Source of the DNA: JABDIP01 sp965227455
Lineage (GTDB): Bacteria; Pseudomonadota; Alphaproteobacteria; DSM-16000; Inquilinaceae
Direction of reading: 5' to 3'
Assembly (NCBI GenBank): GCA_965227455.1
Contig: OZ245752.1
Span: 4,526,001 to 4,590,000, forward strand
DNA length: 64,000 nucleotides
The notes beneath the pieces were generated by a model, which worked only from the letters and a program-made list of their open reading frames with translations, was not told the origin of the DNA and did not search any database. The stretch's first letter is position 1; every line of letters starts with the position of its first letter. Both the position numbers and the translations under genes were made by a program. Below, piece after piece: positions 32,104 to 41,576 of this stretch.

Positions 32104-34200
32104 TCAGGCGTCCGAGTCGTCTTCGGACCCGGCCTCGTCGTCGGCCGTCTTGGCCTTGGCCTTCTTGGTTGTGGTCGACTTCTTTGCGGTCGTCTTTTTC
32201 GCTGCGGTGGTCTTCTTGGCAGTGGTCTTTTTTGCCTTCGGCTTTTCCGCCGCGGCCTCTTCGGCCGCCTCGGCCTCCGGTTCGGCTTCCGCTTCCGGTG
32301 CGGCTTCGGCCTCCTTCGCCTCGGCAGCCGGCTCCGCTTCGTCCGCGGCTTCCGGCGCGTCAGCCTCGGCTTCCGCCGCTTCGGCCTTCTCCGGCTCGGC
32401 CTCGGCTTCAGCCGGCTCGGCCTCGGCCTCGGCCGCTTCCGGCGCCTCGGCGGCAGCCTCCGCCGCGGCCTCGTCGGCCCCGTCTTCCTTGGTCGCCTCC
32501 TGGGCCCGCTTCAACGCGGCACCGAGGATGTCGCCCAGGGAAGCGCCGCTGTCGGACGAGCCGTATTCGGCCATCGCCTGCTTCTCTTCCTGGACCTCGC
32601 GCGCCTTGATCGACAGCGAGACCTTGCGGGAGGCGCGATCGACCTGGGTCACCTTGGCGTCGACCTTCTCGCCGACGGCGAAGCGGTCGGGCCGCTGCTC
32701 GGACCGCTCGCGGGACAGGTCGGACTTGCGGATGAAGCCGATCAGCCCCTCCTCGCCGACGCTGACCTCGATGCCGCCATCGGTGATCTGGCTGACGGTA
32801 CAGGTGACCACCGCACCCTTCTTGACCGTCGTCGCCGACTTCTCGAAGGGGTCTTCCTCAAGCTGCTTGACGCCCAGCGAGATGCGCTCTTTGTCGATAT
32901 CGACGTCGAGCACCTTGACCTGGACCTTGTCGCCCTTCTTGTAGGTCTGGATGGCCTCTTCGCCGGATTGCGACCAGGACAGGTCCGACAGGTGAACCAT
33001 GCCGTCGATGTCGCCCGGCAGGCCGACGAACATCCCGAACTCGGTGATGTTCTTGACCTCGCCCTCGATCTCGGAGTTGACCGGGAAGCGATCGGCGAAG
33101 CCGTCCCAGGGGTTCTCCAGGCATTGCTTGAGACCCAGGCTGATCCGCCGCTTGTGCGGATCGACATCCAGGATCATCACCTCGACCTCCTGGGAGGTGG
33201 AGACGATCTTGCCCGGATGCACGTTCTTCTTGGTCCAGCTCATCTCCGAGACGTGGACCAGGCCTTCGATGCCCGGCTCCAGCTCCACGAAGGCGCCGTA
33301 ATCGGTGATGTTGGTGACCCGGCCCTTGAACTTGGTGCCGACCGGATACTTCGCATCGACGCCTTCCCACGGATCGGCCTCGAGCTGCTTCATGCCCAGG
33401 CTGATGCGCTGGGTCTCCGGGTTGAAGCGGATCACCTGGACCTTGACGGTCTGGCCGATCTGCAGCGCCTCGGTCGGGTGGTTGATGCGCCGCCAGGCGA
33501 TGTCGGTGACGTGCAGCAGCCCGTCCACCCCGCCCAGATCGACGAAGGCGCCGTAATCGGTGATATTCTTCACCACGCCTTCCAGCACCTGGCCTTCCTT
33601 CAGGTTGGCCACCAGCTCGGAACGCGCTTCGGCCCGGCTCTCTTCCAGCACCGCCCGGCGGGACACGACGATGTTGCCCCGGTTGCGGTCCATCTTGAGG
33701 ATCTGGAAGGGCTGCGGCGTGCCCAGCAGCGGCGAGATGTCCCGCACCGGGCGGATGTCCACCTGGCTGCCAGGCAGGAAGGCGACGGCGCCCGACAGGT
33801 CGACAGTGAAGCCGCCCTTGACCTTGCCGAAGATGGTGCCGGTCACCCGGTCCTGGTTGTTGAAGGCCTTCTCAAGCTGGGTCCAGGCCTCCTCGCGGCG
33901 GGCCTTCTCGCGGGACAGCACGGCCTCACCGTTGCGGTCCTCCATGCGCTCGACGAAGACCTCGACTTCGTCGCCCGGCTTCATCTCCGATTCCTGGCCC
34001 GGGGCGGTGAACTCCTTCAGCGGCACCCGGCCCTCGGATTTCAGGCCGACATCGATCAGCGCCATGTCGTTCTCGACGGCGATGACCGTGCCCTTGACCA
34101 CGGTCCCTTCGAAACTCGAAGTCTTGCCCAGCGACTCTTCCAGCAACGCGGCAAAGCTCTCCGCGTCCCCGCCAGCCTGGGCGGCTGCAGTATCTGTCAT
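32104..34200 (-). CDS. rpsA: 30S ribosomal protein S1 with a long acidic/basic C-terminal tail
   Basis: S1 binds mRNA and delivers it to the 30S subunit. The 698-residue protein has six S1 (OB-fold) domains in about residues 25-560, with typical segments ITDYGAFVDLGGVDGLLHVTDI, ITDYGAFVELEPGIEGLVHVSE and RISLGMKQLE / RISLGLKQC / RISLGVKQLE. From about residue 568 a low-complexity tail follows: about 85 residues of Ala/Glu/Pro, then a lysine-rich stretch with AKKTTAKK repeats, then an acidic end. Typical alphaproteobacterial S1 is about 560-570 residues, so the tail adds about 130. It lies between cmk and ihfB, as usual. Confidence 0.96.
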   Translation of the reverse strand: MTDTAAAQAGGDAESFAALLEESLGKTSSFEGTVVKGTVIAVENDMALIDVGLKSEGRVPLKEFTAPGQESEMKPGDEVEVFVERMEDRNGEAVLSREKARREEAWTQLEKAFNNQDRVTGTIFGKVKGGFTVDLSGAVAFLPGSQVDIRPVRDISPLLGTPQPFQILKMDRNRGNIVVSRRAVLEESRAEARSELVANLKEGQVLEGVVKNITDYGAFVDLGGVDGLLHVTDIAWRRINHPTEALQIGQTVKVQVIRFNPETQRISLGMKQLEADPWEGVDAKYPVGTKFKGRVTNITDYGAFVELEPGIEGLVHVSEMSWTKKNVHPGKIVSTSQEVEVMILDVDPHKRRISLGLKQCLENPWDGFADRFPVNSEIEGEVKNITEFGMFVGLPGDIDGMVHLSDLSWSQSGEEAIQTYKKGDKVQVKVLDVDIDKERISLGVKQLEEDPFEKSATTVKKGAVVTCTVSQITDGGIEVSVGEEGLIGFIRKSDLSRERSEQRPDRFAVGEKVDAKVTQVDRASRKVSLSIKAREVQEEKQAMAEYGSSDSGASLGDILGAALKRAQEATKEDGADEAAAEAAAEAPEAAEAEAEPAEAEAEPEKAEAAEAEADAPEAADEAEPAAEAKEAEAAPEAEAEPEAEAAEEAAAEKPKAKKTTAKKTTAAKKTTAKKSTTTKKAKAKTADDEAGSEDDSDA

Positions 34201-34315
34201 GAATGCTCCTCGAATGATCTACCGACCGGCCCGCCGCGGGTTGTCCCGCAATGGAAAGCGTGCCGTCGGCTCGCCGGGCTGACTTCCGTGTCACGCGCCC
34301 GGCGTCGATCCTATG

Positions 34316-34966
34316 TCATGTCCCGTTCGGAACCGCCGTGCCCGTGGGCGCGACTTTCGCAATGAACCCCAGCGCCGCCTCGAAGGCCTGATCGGCCGTC
34401 ATGTCGCTGGTATCCAGGACCTTTGCGTCATCGGCGGGCTTGAGCGGTGCCACCGCCCGGCCGCTGTCGCGTTCGTCCCTCTGCGTCATATCCTGCAGGA
34501 CCGCGGGGTATATAACGTCATGGCCGCGTTCCCGCAACTCTTTGAACCGGCGCTCGGCCCGCGCCTCCAATGAGGCGGTGAGATAGAACTTCGCGTCCGC
34601 GTCCGGGCAAACCACCGTGCCGATATCGCGTCCGTCCAGCACCGCCCCCGGCGGTCGATGCGCGAAGTCCCGCTGGAACTGCAGCAGCAATTCGCGCACG
34701 GTCGGCATGGCCGCAACCTTGGAGGCCGCCTGCGCCACCTGGTCGGCGCGCAGGTCGGGCGCATCCAGATCCTCCGGCCGAAGCGCCCGGGCCGCCGCCT
34801 CGGCGGCCACCGCATTGGACGGATCGCTGCCGGATCTCAGCACCGCCAGACCGACCGCCCGGTACAGCAGGCCGGTATCCATGTGCCGCAGGTCGAAATG
34901 CGCCGCCAGGCGTCGGCCGAGCGTGCCCTTGCCGGACGCGGCGGGACCGTCGATGGCGATGATCAT
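34316..34966 (-). CDS. cmk: Cytidylate kinase
   Basis: Cmk phosphorylates CMP and dCMP with ATP. The 216-residue protein has the P-loop GPAASGKGT (7-15), MDTGLLYRAVGL, the lid-region VLDGRDIGTVVCPDAD and FYLTASLEARAERRFKELRERG. The start codon overlaps the aroA stop (ATGA), implying coupled translation. rpsA begins 115 bases downstream. Confidence 0.96.
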   Translation of the reverse strand: MIIAIDGPAASGKGTLGRRLAAHFDLRHMDTGLLYRAVGLAVLRSGSDPSNAVAAEAAARALRPEDLDAPDLRADQVAQAASKVAAMPTVRELLLQFQRDFAHRPPGAVLDGRDIGTVVCPDADAKFYLTASLEARAERRFKELRERGHDVIYPAVLQDMTQRDERDSGRAVAPLKPADDAKVLDTSDMTADQAFEAALGFIAKVAPTGTAVPNGT

Positions 34967-36309
34967 GCCGCCGCCTTGGCTGCGGTCATCGAGGCGCCGA
35001 GCCCGTTCATCAGCTCCGCGAAGCCTGGGAAGCTGGTCTCGATAGGCTGCGCGTCGTCGATCGCCACCGGCGACCGGCTGGCCATGCCCAGCACCAGGAA
35101 GCTCATGGCGATGCGGTGGTCCAGTTCGGTCGCCACCGTCGCGCCGCCCTCCGGCACGCCCGCACCCTGGCCGGCGCCCTGGACCGTCAGGCTCTCGCGC
35201 TCGGCGTCGACGGTGATGCCGCAGGCGTCCAGCCCGGCCGCGGTCATGGCCAGGCGGTCGCTCTCCTTCACTCTGAGCTCGCCCACCCCCAGCATGCGGG
35301 TGGTGCCTTCGGCGCAGGCGGCGGCGATGCCCAGCACCGGGTATTCGTCGATCATGCTGGGCGCGCGCTCCGGCGGCACGTCGACGCCGCGCAAATCGCT
35401 GCCCTGCACCCGGATGTCGGCGACCGGCTCCCCGGCTTCATCGCGGCGGTTCAGCAATTCGATCCGGCCGCCCATCTCGATCAACGTGTCCAGCAGGCCG
35501 GTGCGCCTTGGATTGATGCCGATTCCCGTCAGCGTGATGTCGGAATCCGGACGGATCAGCGCCGCCACGATCGGGAAGGCGGCCGAACTGATATCGCCGG
35601 GCACGACGATGTTCCGAGCCGTCAGTTCCGGCTCGCCGGTCAGCGCGATCGCCATGCCGCCATCCTCCGCATCGTCCACCGAGATTTCGGCGCCGAAATG
35701 CCGCAGCATGTTTTCCGAATGGTCGCGGGTGGCATGCGGCTCGATCACCGTGGTCACGCCCGGTGTGTTGAGGCCGGCCAGGAGCACCGCCGATTTCACC
35801 TGGGCCGAGGCGACAGGCAGGGTGTAGGTGATCGGCACCGGCGACCGTGTGCCCACCACCGCCATCGGCAGGCGGCCGCCCTCGCGCGTCACGAATTGCG
35901 CGCCCATGCGGACCAGCGGCACGGTGACGCGGGCCATGGGCCGCTTCACCAGCGAGGCATCGCCGGTCATGAAGGCGGTCAGGCCATGGGTCGCCAGCAC
36001 GCCGGTCAGCAGCCGTGCCGCCGTGCCGCTATTGCCCATGTCGAGGACCGAGGAGGGTTCGGTGAGACCGCCGACGCCGACGCCGTCGACATGCCATGAG
36101 CCATCGTCGCCGCGGACCACTTCGGCGCCCAGGGCGCCCATCGCCGCGGCCGTCCGCAACACGTCCTCGCCTTCCAGCAATCCCTCGATCCCGGTACGGC
36201 CGACCGCCAGCGCCCCCAGCATCAGGGCGCGGTGCGAGATCGACTTGTCCCCGGGCACGCGGATCGTGCCCGACAGGCCGCCGGTGGGGTGCGACGTCAA
36301 CGGTTGCAT
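34963..36309 (-). CDS. aroA: 3-Phosphoshikimate 1-carboxyvinyltransferase (EPSP synthase)
   Basis: AroA transfers enolpyruvate to shikimate 3-phosphate in the shikimate pathway. The 448-residue protein has IRVPGDKSISHRALMLGALA, LDMGNSGTAARLLTG, ASAQVKSAVLLAGLN and ELRVKESDRLAMTAAGL. The NSGTAAR form of the PEP-binding loop is that of class II, glyphosate-tolerant type enzymes found in some alphaproteobacteria, by family knowledge. The ATG at 36309 (MQPLTSHPTGG) is given; another in-frame ATG at 36360 is possible. The following 132 bases are a divergent promoter region. Confidence 0.95.
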   Translation of the reverse strand: MQPLTSHPTGGLSGTIRVPGDKSISHRALMLGALAVGRTGIEGLLEGEDVLRTAAAMGALGAEVVRGDDGSWHVDGVGVGGLTEPSSVLDMGNSGTAARLLTGVLATHGLTAFMTGDASLVKRPMARVTVPLVRMGAQFVTREGGRLPMAVVGTRSPVPITYTLPVASAQVKSAVLLAGLNTPGVTTVIEPHATRDHSENMLRHFGAEISVDDAEDGGMAIALTGEPELTARNIVVPGDISSAAFPIVAALIRPDSDITLTGIGINPRRTGLLDTLIEMGGRIELLNRRDEAGEPVADIRVQGSDLRGVDVPPERAPSMIDEYPVLGIAAACAEGTTRMLGVGELRVKESDRLAMTAAGLDACGITVDAERESLTVQGAGQGAGVPEGGATVATELDHRIAMSFLVLGMASRSPVAIDDAQPIETSFPGFAELMNGLGASMTAAKAAA

Positions 36310-36486
36310 CGATCGATCCGGGTCATGGTCGTGGACATTGCTATGGACGGCGTGGGCCATAGCATAGGCGGTCGTTCCGGGAAAGCCGAGCGGAGCCGAT
36401 CGGCCGGCGATGCGTTTTCGCTTTGACAGCGGAGCGACACCGTGGCAAAGGCGCGACAGCGATCGGTGATCAGAGGAGACGCAGGC

Positions 36487-36948
36487 GTGTCGAAGCCTGA
36501 ATGGGGTTCCAAGCACATTTGCCATAATTGCGGAGCGCGCTACTACGATATGAAGCGCGATCCGATCGTATGCCCGAAATGCAACACCCAGTTCGACCCC
36601 GAGGCGTTCCTGAAATCCCGCCGCAGCCGCAGCGCCGCGGTCGAGGAGGTCGCGGCCCCGAAGGCCGCTGCTACTCCCAAGGCCGCCGTTGAGGCCGCAG
36701 CCGCGCCGGAAGAGCCGGAAGAGGTGGCCGAGGTCGTCCTGGATGCGGATGAAGAGGTCGCCGAGCTGGATGACGTGCAAGAGGATTCGGACGGCGACGA
36801 AGCGGAGTCGGAGCCGGACCTCGGTGTTGACGATGAAGACGACGAGGAGGATGACAGCGATGTGCTGCTGGAGGATGCCTCGGAACTGGGCGACGACGAT
36901 GTCGACGAGGTCGTCGACATCAGCAGCGACGAGGATCCCAACACCTGA
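36487..36948 (+). CDS. FYDLN-type zinc-ribbon protein (TIGR02300 family)
   Basis: The 153-residue protein starts with a CxxC zinc ribbon, CHNCGARYYDMKRDPIVCPKC, in the KPEWGSKHI context typical of the alphaproteobacterial TIGR02300 (FYDLN acid) family. After about residue 40 it becomes very acidic (long Asp/Glu runs to the C-terminus). Function is unknown; a role in RNA or protein binding is only a guess. A GTG start at 36487 is preferred because AGAGGAG precedes it and it begins the conserved domain; an ATG at 36442 is in frame but lacks conservation. Its position next to aroA is conserved in the group. Confidence 0.85.
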   Translation: MSKPEWGSKHICHNCGARYYDMKRDPIVCPKCNTQFDPEAFLKSRRSRSAAVEEVAAPKAAATPKAAVEAAAAPEEPEEVAEVVLDADEEVAELDDVQEDSDGDEAESEPDLGVDDEDDEEDDSDVLLEDASELGDDDVDEVVDISSDEDPNT

Positions 36949-37004
36949 TCGGCGATCGGGGCATTCGGCACCGAATGGCCGTCGACCGCGCCTGAGATTT
37001 TTCG

Positions 37005-37033
37005 TTGTGCCGCGTCGGCACCCTTGATACATA
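37005..37033 (+). promoter_or_regulatory. Candidate promoter for tRNA-Ala
   Basis: TTGTGC (37005-37010) and TACATA (37028-37033) are 17 bases apart, 48 bases before the tRNA. This spacing fits a sigma-70 promoter; strength is unknown. Confidence 0.35.
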
Positions 37034-37081
37034 AGCCGCCTGCCGGGTCCGGGACACTCCGGGCCGCCGGCGGATCCCGGT

Positions 37082-37157
<76 letters not shown>

Positions 37158-37223
37158 AATCACTTCTCGACCGGCCGGGCCCCGCTCCGGCCGTTTTGCT
37201 GTCTGCGGGTGTGGGAAGGCGCA

Positions 37224-37922
37224 ATGGAATCGGCGCATCGTTATGCGGTCTATTTCGCGCCGCCGGAATCGAGCGAGCTGGCGCGATTCGCCGCCTCCTG
37301 GCTGGGATGGGATCCGGCCCAGGCCCGGACGTTGCCGCATCCGGACGCACCACCTCTCAGCGCCGAGGACGTCGCGCGGGTCACCGCGTTCCCACGCCGC
37401 TATGGCTTCCATGGAACCTTGAAGGCGCCGTTCCGCCTGGCGGACGGCCGCGGCTATGACGATCTTGCCGAAGCCGTGGAGCAACTCGCCGCGACCCTGC
37501 CGCCGGTGACGATGCCGGGGCTGGCGCTGAGTCGGCTGGGGCGGTTTATCGCACTGACGGCACAGGGTGATGCGTCATCGCTCAATCACCTAGCGGAGCG
37601 CGTCGCCGTGGATCTTGACCCGCTCCGTGCGCCGCTGAACGACGCCGAACTGGCAAAGCGTCGCAAGTCCGGCCTTACGGACCGCCAGGATGAATACCTG
37701 CGGCGCTGGGGCTATCCCTATGTGTTGGACGAGTTCCGCTTCCACCTGACGCTGACCGGCCCGCTGCCCGCCGAGGACGCCGAGCGGGCGGAAGCGGCGC
37801 TCAAGCCCTTGGTGGCGCGGTTCGAGCCGGAGCCGTTCGTCATCAACGACCTCTGCCTCTTCGCCGACCCCGGCGACGGCACAAGCTTCCGGATCGTCGC
37901 CCGGATTGCGCTGATGGGCTGA
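37224..37922 (+). CDS. DUF1045 2H-phosphoesterase-fold phosphonate metabolism protein
   Basis: The 232-residue protein belongs to the DUF1045 family often found in phn operons. It has two HxT motifs of the 2H phosphoesterase superfamily: FHGTLKAPFR near residue 64 and FHLTLTGPL near 173, placed in symmetric halves. This suggests hydrolysis of a cyclic or phosphodiester intermediate of C-P lyase metabolism, but no reaction is proven. ATG at 37224 follows GGGAAGG. The gene is about 4 kb from phnM, separated by the KAP-NTPase gene on the opposite strand. Confidence 0.82.
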   Translation: MESAHRYAVYFAPPESSELARFAASWLGWDPAQARTLPHPDAPPLSAEDVARVTAFPRRYGFHGTLKAPFRLADGRGYDDLAEAVEQLAATLPPVTMPGLALSRLGRFIALTAQGDASSLNHLAERVAVDLDPLRAPLNDAELAKRRKSGLTDRQDEYLRRWGYPYVLDEFRFHLTLTGPLPAEDAERAEAALKPLVARFEPEPFVINDLCLFADPGDGTSFRIVARIALMG

Positions 37923-37931
37923 TGTCCCGGA

Positions 37932-40900
37932 TTAGCCCTCAATGGTCCGGTTGAGCACGCGGTAGCGCTTGACGTCCTCGGCGCCGAAATTCCAGGCCTG
38001 GGGATAGGCCTTGTTGAATTCGGCGACCATGGTCTGCGTATTCCAATCGGTCCCCAATTGCAGACCATGGTCTGCCTGCCGGCGCCGGATTTTCGCCTCC
38101 ATCAGTCTGGCGCGATCCGCAGGTGCCTGGGTCAGCAGATCGGGGTCCAGCGCATCCAGAGCACCGATCGCGATCAGGGTGGCCTCGTCGATTGTTCCAT
38201 CGCCGTCCGCCGGTTCGCGCCGCATCGGAAATTCCCGGCGCTGGAAGAGGCGGTCGATCCAGTCTAGGGGGCGGTCGTCGCCTCGCAGGCGCATGGCGAA
38301 ATAGCGCAGCCGGTTCTTATATCGCTTCACGCCTCGTGGGGTGGGATTGGCCGCATAGACGACGGGGCTCCACAAGGCGATGGCGCGACCGAAATCCGGA
38401 GAATCGGAAACTTCCACTTCTCGGACCGACAACAGCCGCGCCATTGCCAGCAGCAGGATGAAGGCAAGCGCAATGGCGGGTGCACCCCAGCCCAGCCAAT
38501 TGCCGCCGTCGGTGGCGGCCTCAAGGCCAATTGCGGGGTAGGCCTGTTCCAACGACTCTTCCGCAACGCGCGGCAGAACGAGAGGATTCCCCTCCGGATC
38601 GAACGGAGGAATTTGCTGCGCGGCCGGTGGCGTCTGGCCTGCGACCGGCAATCCCTGCTCGGCCGGCATCGCCAACAGCACCGTGAGGACCAGCAGATAT
38701 CCGGCCATCGTCAGCGGAATCAGGCCCAGAAGCCCGTCCATCGTGGAACGCAGCAAGCGTCGTATCCGCCTTGGCCAGGGAGAGACCGGCGCCTCCGGCT
38801 GGTTGTCTGCTTCGCCATCTTCGCCGTCAACCGCGTCGGCTGGCGGACTGTTGGCCCGCAGGATCTTTTCGGCGGTTTCGGCGGTCGGAGCGGGAACCGG
38901 AACCACGATATTGATCAGTTTTTCGAGATAGGCTTCGGAGAACTTGGCCAGTGCCTGGGGGTCCGGTTCCAGATAGTGGCGATTGGCCTGCATCTGCCGC
39001 CCGTTGCGCGGCAATTCCAGGATCGAATCCTTGAAGCCATAGGCAACGGCGTTGATGACCTTCTCCTCGTCGATGCCAAGGAAAATGAAGCAGGGCGCCA
39101 CGGTCGCCAGGAAGTTCACCGCCTCGAGGATCTCCAGAACATTCTCTGGCCGGCACCGGTCCAGATCGTCGATCATGATGACCATGCCGGGCGAGCGCCT
39201 TGTCCTCAGCGCCACACAGACATCCTTGAATTCCTCGCCGAATTTATGACGGAAGCTGAGCTGGTCACGAAAGGCGCCGACTCGGCTTCGCTCCGTCAGG
39301 GTGGTCATCAGCTTGGCCGGATCGAGTGTCAGGACCCGGAGCCGGCGCAGGATCGCAACAACGGTCAGCAGCGCGATCCCAAGCGTTCCGAAGCCGGCGG
39401 CCAGTGCCAGGAGACGGTCGATGATGTCGACCCGATCACCGGTCTCGGCATCCCCGTCTCCCGCCTGGGAACCGTCATCCTCCCCCTCCTCCGCATCCGT
39501 TTCTTCCTGGCCGACCGCCAGGTCGAACCAGGAGTCGACCAATGACGTCCCGGAGCGCAGCCCATCCTCGGCGAGATTGGGCAGGCTGGTGGCATGGAAG
39601 ATGCTGATCGCACCGGCGACCAGCAGGAGGAACATCGCGGTGGCCAGCAGCCCCGCAAGGCTCTTGCGGCTGCGCACAAGCAACAGTCGAAGCCGGAAAG
39701 CCAGCCCCGAACCGCGCCACCAGGGCGGGATCGCCTGATCGCGGATATTCTCCAGCAGGGCCGCCAGCAGATGCCGCTCGCGCTGATGATGCCAGGCGTT
39801 GAACCAGACGGGCCGGGCATCGAAATAGCGCAAATCCTCCGCCACCAGATTGATCAGCGAGGATTTGCCGCTGCCCCATTGCCCGGTGACCGCGAAGGTG
39901 AGAGGAGGATCGGTGCTGTTGTTGCGGACGAATTTCGACAGCGCCCGGGCGATGGGTTTCAGCCCCAGCGCGTCGCGATCCTCCCAGCCAAGCGGTGCAT
40001 CGGAGTCGGCATCGTCGGAGATGGCTTCATGCGGCTCCACCGCATTGCGCAAATCGAGCGCGACGCTCCCGACGCCATAGAGCGCGAAAGCCAGCCCCGG
40101 TAGGGCGATCAGCAGCACCCAGCCGGCCGGGCCGCCGCCATAATGGAGCCGCTCCCAGGTCTCGCCGCCGTCGACTGTCTGCAGGATGACCGGCCGTCCG
40201 CCATCGGCCTCGCTGTCGAACCACCCAGAGGACGCCCAGCCAATCTCGTCGCCTGTCTGGAAATAGATGGAGCGAAGCGTGGCCGTCGTTGGTGTCGGAT
40301 GCTGGCGCCAGGCCGTTTCGTCGTCCGCACCCAGCCGATTGAGGTCGACCGAGACCAGCGCGCCGTTATCACCAACCGCCCAGCCGATTCGATCCTCGCC
40401 GTCCGGGTCTGCCGCGTCCAGCCACGCTCGGAAGGATGAGGTCATGGGGGTCGATATCTCAAATTGCCACAGGGGTAGATTCGGCGTTTCAGCGGCCTTT
40501 TCGTCATCGCCCTGAGCCCCACTGAAGACGGACCCACTCGCATCAAGAACAAGTATCAAAGAGCCGTCGCTTTGCTCCGGCAGGAGCGCCAGTCTCACGA
40601 CCGCGTGGGATATTAGTAGTGGCCGTATGCCTTGCTCCGGACCCTCCGCAACAGTACCGCCGTTCGCCCAAAACTGGATTCTTCCCATTTCCCGCGTGCA
40701 GGGCGAGCGGTCCGGTCCCGCGCGCCATCGCAGGCCGCTATCGTCGCTGAGATATTGCGTGCCGGACAGGCCGACCGCCCAGCCGCACTGGCTGACGTCG
40801 AAAGCCGCGAGGGGTTCGGAAATATTGTCGATCGCCGGGGCCCAACTGGCTCCGCCATCTGTGGTCCAGTACAGGCCGGCATTGTCGACCGCAATCCAGC

Positions 40901-41576
40901 CCGCCGAACCGTCCGGGGAGAAGCGCGCCAGACTGACCGCAAGAGGTCCGGCCGGTGGCTGGCCGCGGCTGACGATGTCCCGCACGGAATCTCTGCTGTC
41001 GGTCGCAGCATCCAGCTCTGCCTGGAGGGCGTCGATCTGTTCGGCGGTTGGCGGACCGCCATCACTGGCCGCCAACGCCAATCTCGACCGTGCAAAGGCG
41101 ACATCCAACTCCGCCATGACATAGGCGGTGAAATCGGCGTTCGAAGATGTCGCTCCGGCGCTGCTCTGCTGGGCCGGACTTTGCTGCGGCTCGACCGACA
41201 ATTCTGGTGGCACGATCAACCCTGAAATGTCCGGCGAATTGATCAGGGCCGTGCTGGTTGGACGAAGGGTCAGAATGCCCCGCCAACCGATGGGCACGAC
41301 GGGGATTTCGGCAAGCGCGTCATGGGACGGCCGGTAGGCGAACCAGTCCCAGAACCCGGACGGTTCGGTGAAAGGGTCGGGGCGGACCGACTCGTCGACG
41401 AAGACGCCATAGGCGGTCAGGCTGGCGGTGAACACCAAGAGTAAGGACAGGAATCGAAGGCGCCGCTGTAGCACAACCCGATCGGACCTTGTGGCGGATC
41501 CGCCCGACTTGCCGTCTTGCCCAGTTGTTTTGCCGGTGTCGGGTCCCTTGACGGGTCTCGTCTTCCCAACCGCCAC
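37932..41576 (-). CDS. Transmembrane KAP P-loop NTPase with N-terminal YCF48/BNR-like propeller
   Basis: The 1214-residue protein begins with a basic segment and a membrane helix (41-60). Residues about 200-480 carry several propeller-type repeats: SAGWIAVDNAGLYWTTDGGASW (about 218-239), CGWAVGLSGTQYLSDDSGLRW, RIGWAVGDNGALVSVD, and a last one ending QTVDGGETWERL (about 466-476). A second helix (about 482-504) follows, then a KAP NTPase core with Walker A GQWGSGKSS (about 563-571) and Walker B MVIMIDDLDRC (about 797-807). Typical KAP helix insertions lie at about 639-662 and 722-745, and two more helices at about 946-966 and 1026-1046. The propeller is therefore probably periplasmic and the NTPase cytoplasmic. 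It starts with GTG and has no evident operon partner. Confidence 0.8.
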   Translation of the reverse strand: MAVGKTRPVKGPDTGKTTGQDGKSGGSATRSDRVVLQRRLRFLSLLLVFTASLTAYGVFVDESVRPDPFTEPSGFWDWFAYRPSHDALAEIPVVPIGWRGILTLRPTSTALINSPDISGLIVPPELSVEPQQSPAQQSSAGATSSNADFTAYVMAELDVAFARSRLALAASDGGPPTAEQIDALQAELDAATDSRDSVRDIVSRGQPPAGPLAVSLARFSPDGSAGWIAVDNAGLYWTTDGGASWAPAIDNISEPLAAFDVSQCGWAVGLSGTQYLSDDSGLRWRAGPDRSPCTREMGRIQFWANGGTVAEGPEQGIRPLLISHAVVRLALLPEQSDGSLILVLDASGSVFSGAQGDDEKAAETPNLPLWQFEISTPMTSSFRAWLDAADPDGEDRIGWAVGDNGALVSVDLNRLGADDETAWRQHPTPTTATLRSIYFQTGDEIGWASSGWFDSEADGGRPVILQTVDGGETWERLHYGGGPAGWVLLIALPGLAFALYGVGSVALDLRNAVEPHEAISDDADSDAPLGWEDRDALGLKPIARALSKFVRNNSTDPPLTFAVTGQWGSGKSSLINLVAEDLRYFDARPVWFNAWHHQRERHLLAALLENIRDQAIPPWWRGSGLAFRLRLLLVRSRKSLAGLLATAMFLLLVAGAISIFHATSLPNLAEDGLRSGTSLVDSWFDLAVGQEETDAEEGEDDGSQAGDGDAETGDRVDIIDRLLALAAGFGTLGIALLTVVAILRRLRVLTLDPAKLMTTLTERSRVGAFRDQLSFRHKFGEEFKDVCVALRTRRSPGMVIMIDDLDRCRPENVLEILEAVNFLATVAPCFIFLGIDEEKVINAVAYGFKDSILELPRNGRQMQANRHYLEPDPQALAKFSEAYLEKLINIVVPVPAPTAETAEKILRANSPPADAVDGEDGEADNQPEAPVSPWPRRIRRLLRSTMDGLLGLIPLTMAGYLLVLTVLLAMPAEQGLPVAGQTPPAAQQIPPFDPEGNPLVLPRVAEESLEQAYPAIGLEAATDGGNWLGWGAPAIALAFILLLAMARLLSVREVEVSDSPDFGRAIALWSPVVYAANPTPRGVKRYKNRLRYFAMRLRGDDRPLDWIDRLFQRREFPMRREPADGDGTIDEATLIAIGALDALDPDLLTQAPADRARLMEAKIRRRQADHGLQLGTDWNTQTMVAEFNKAYPQAWNFGAEDVKRYRVLNRTIEG

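Noticed and set aside
32150..32944. Ala/Ser-rich plus-strand frame opposite the rpsA tail
   Set aside because: It arises from the GAG/GCC-rich repeats of the S1 tail read backwards.
37946..41576. The whole KAP-type gene as a CRISPR or toxin-antitoxin component
   Set aside because: No repeats with spacers and no small partner gene are present next to it; no CRISPR array was seen anywhere in the window.
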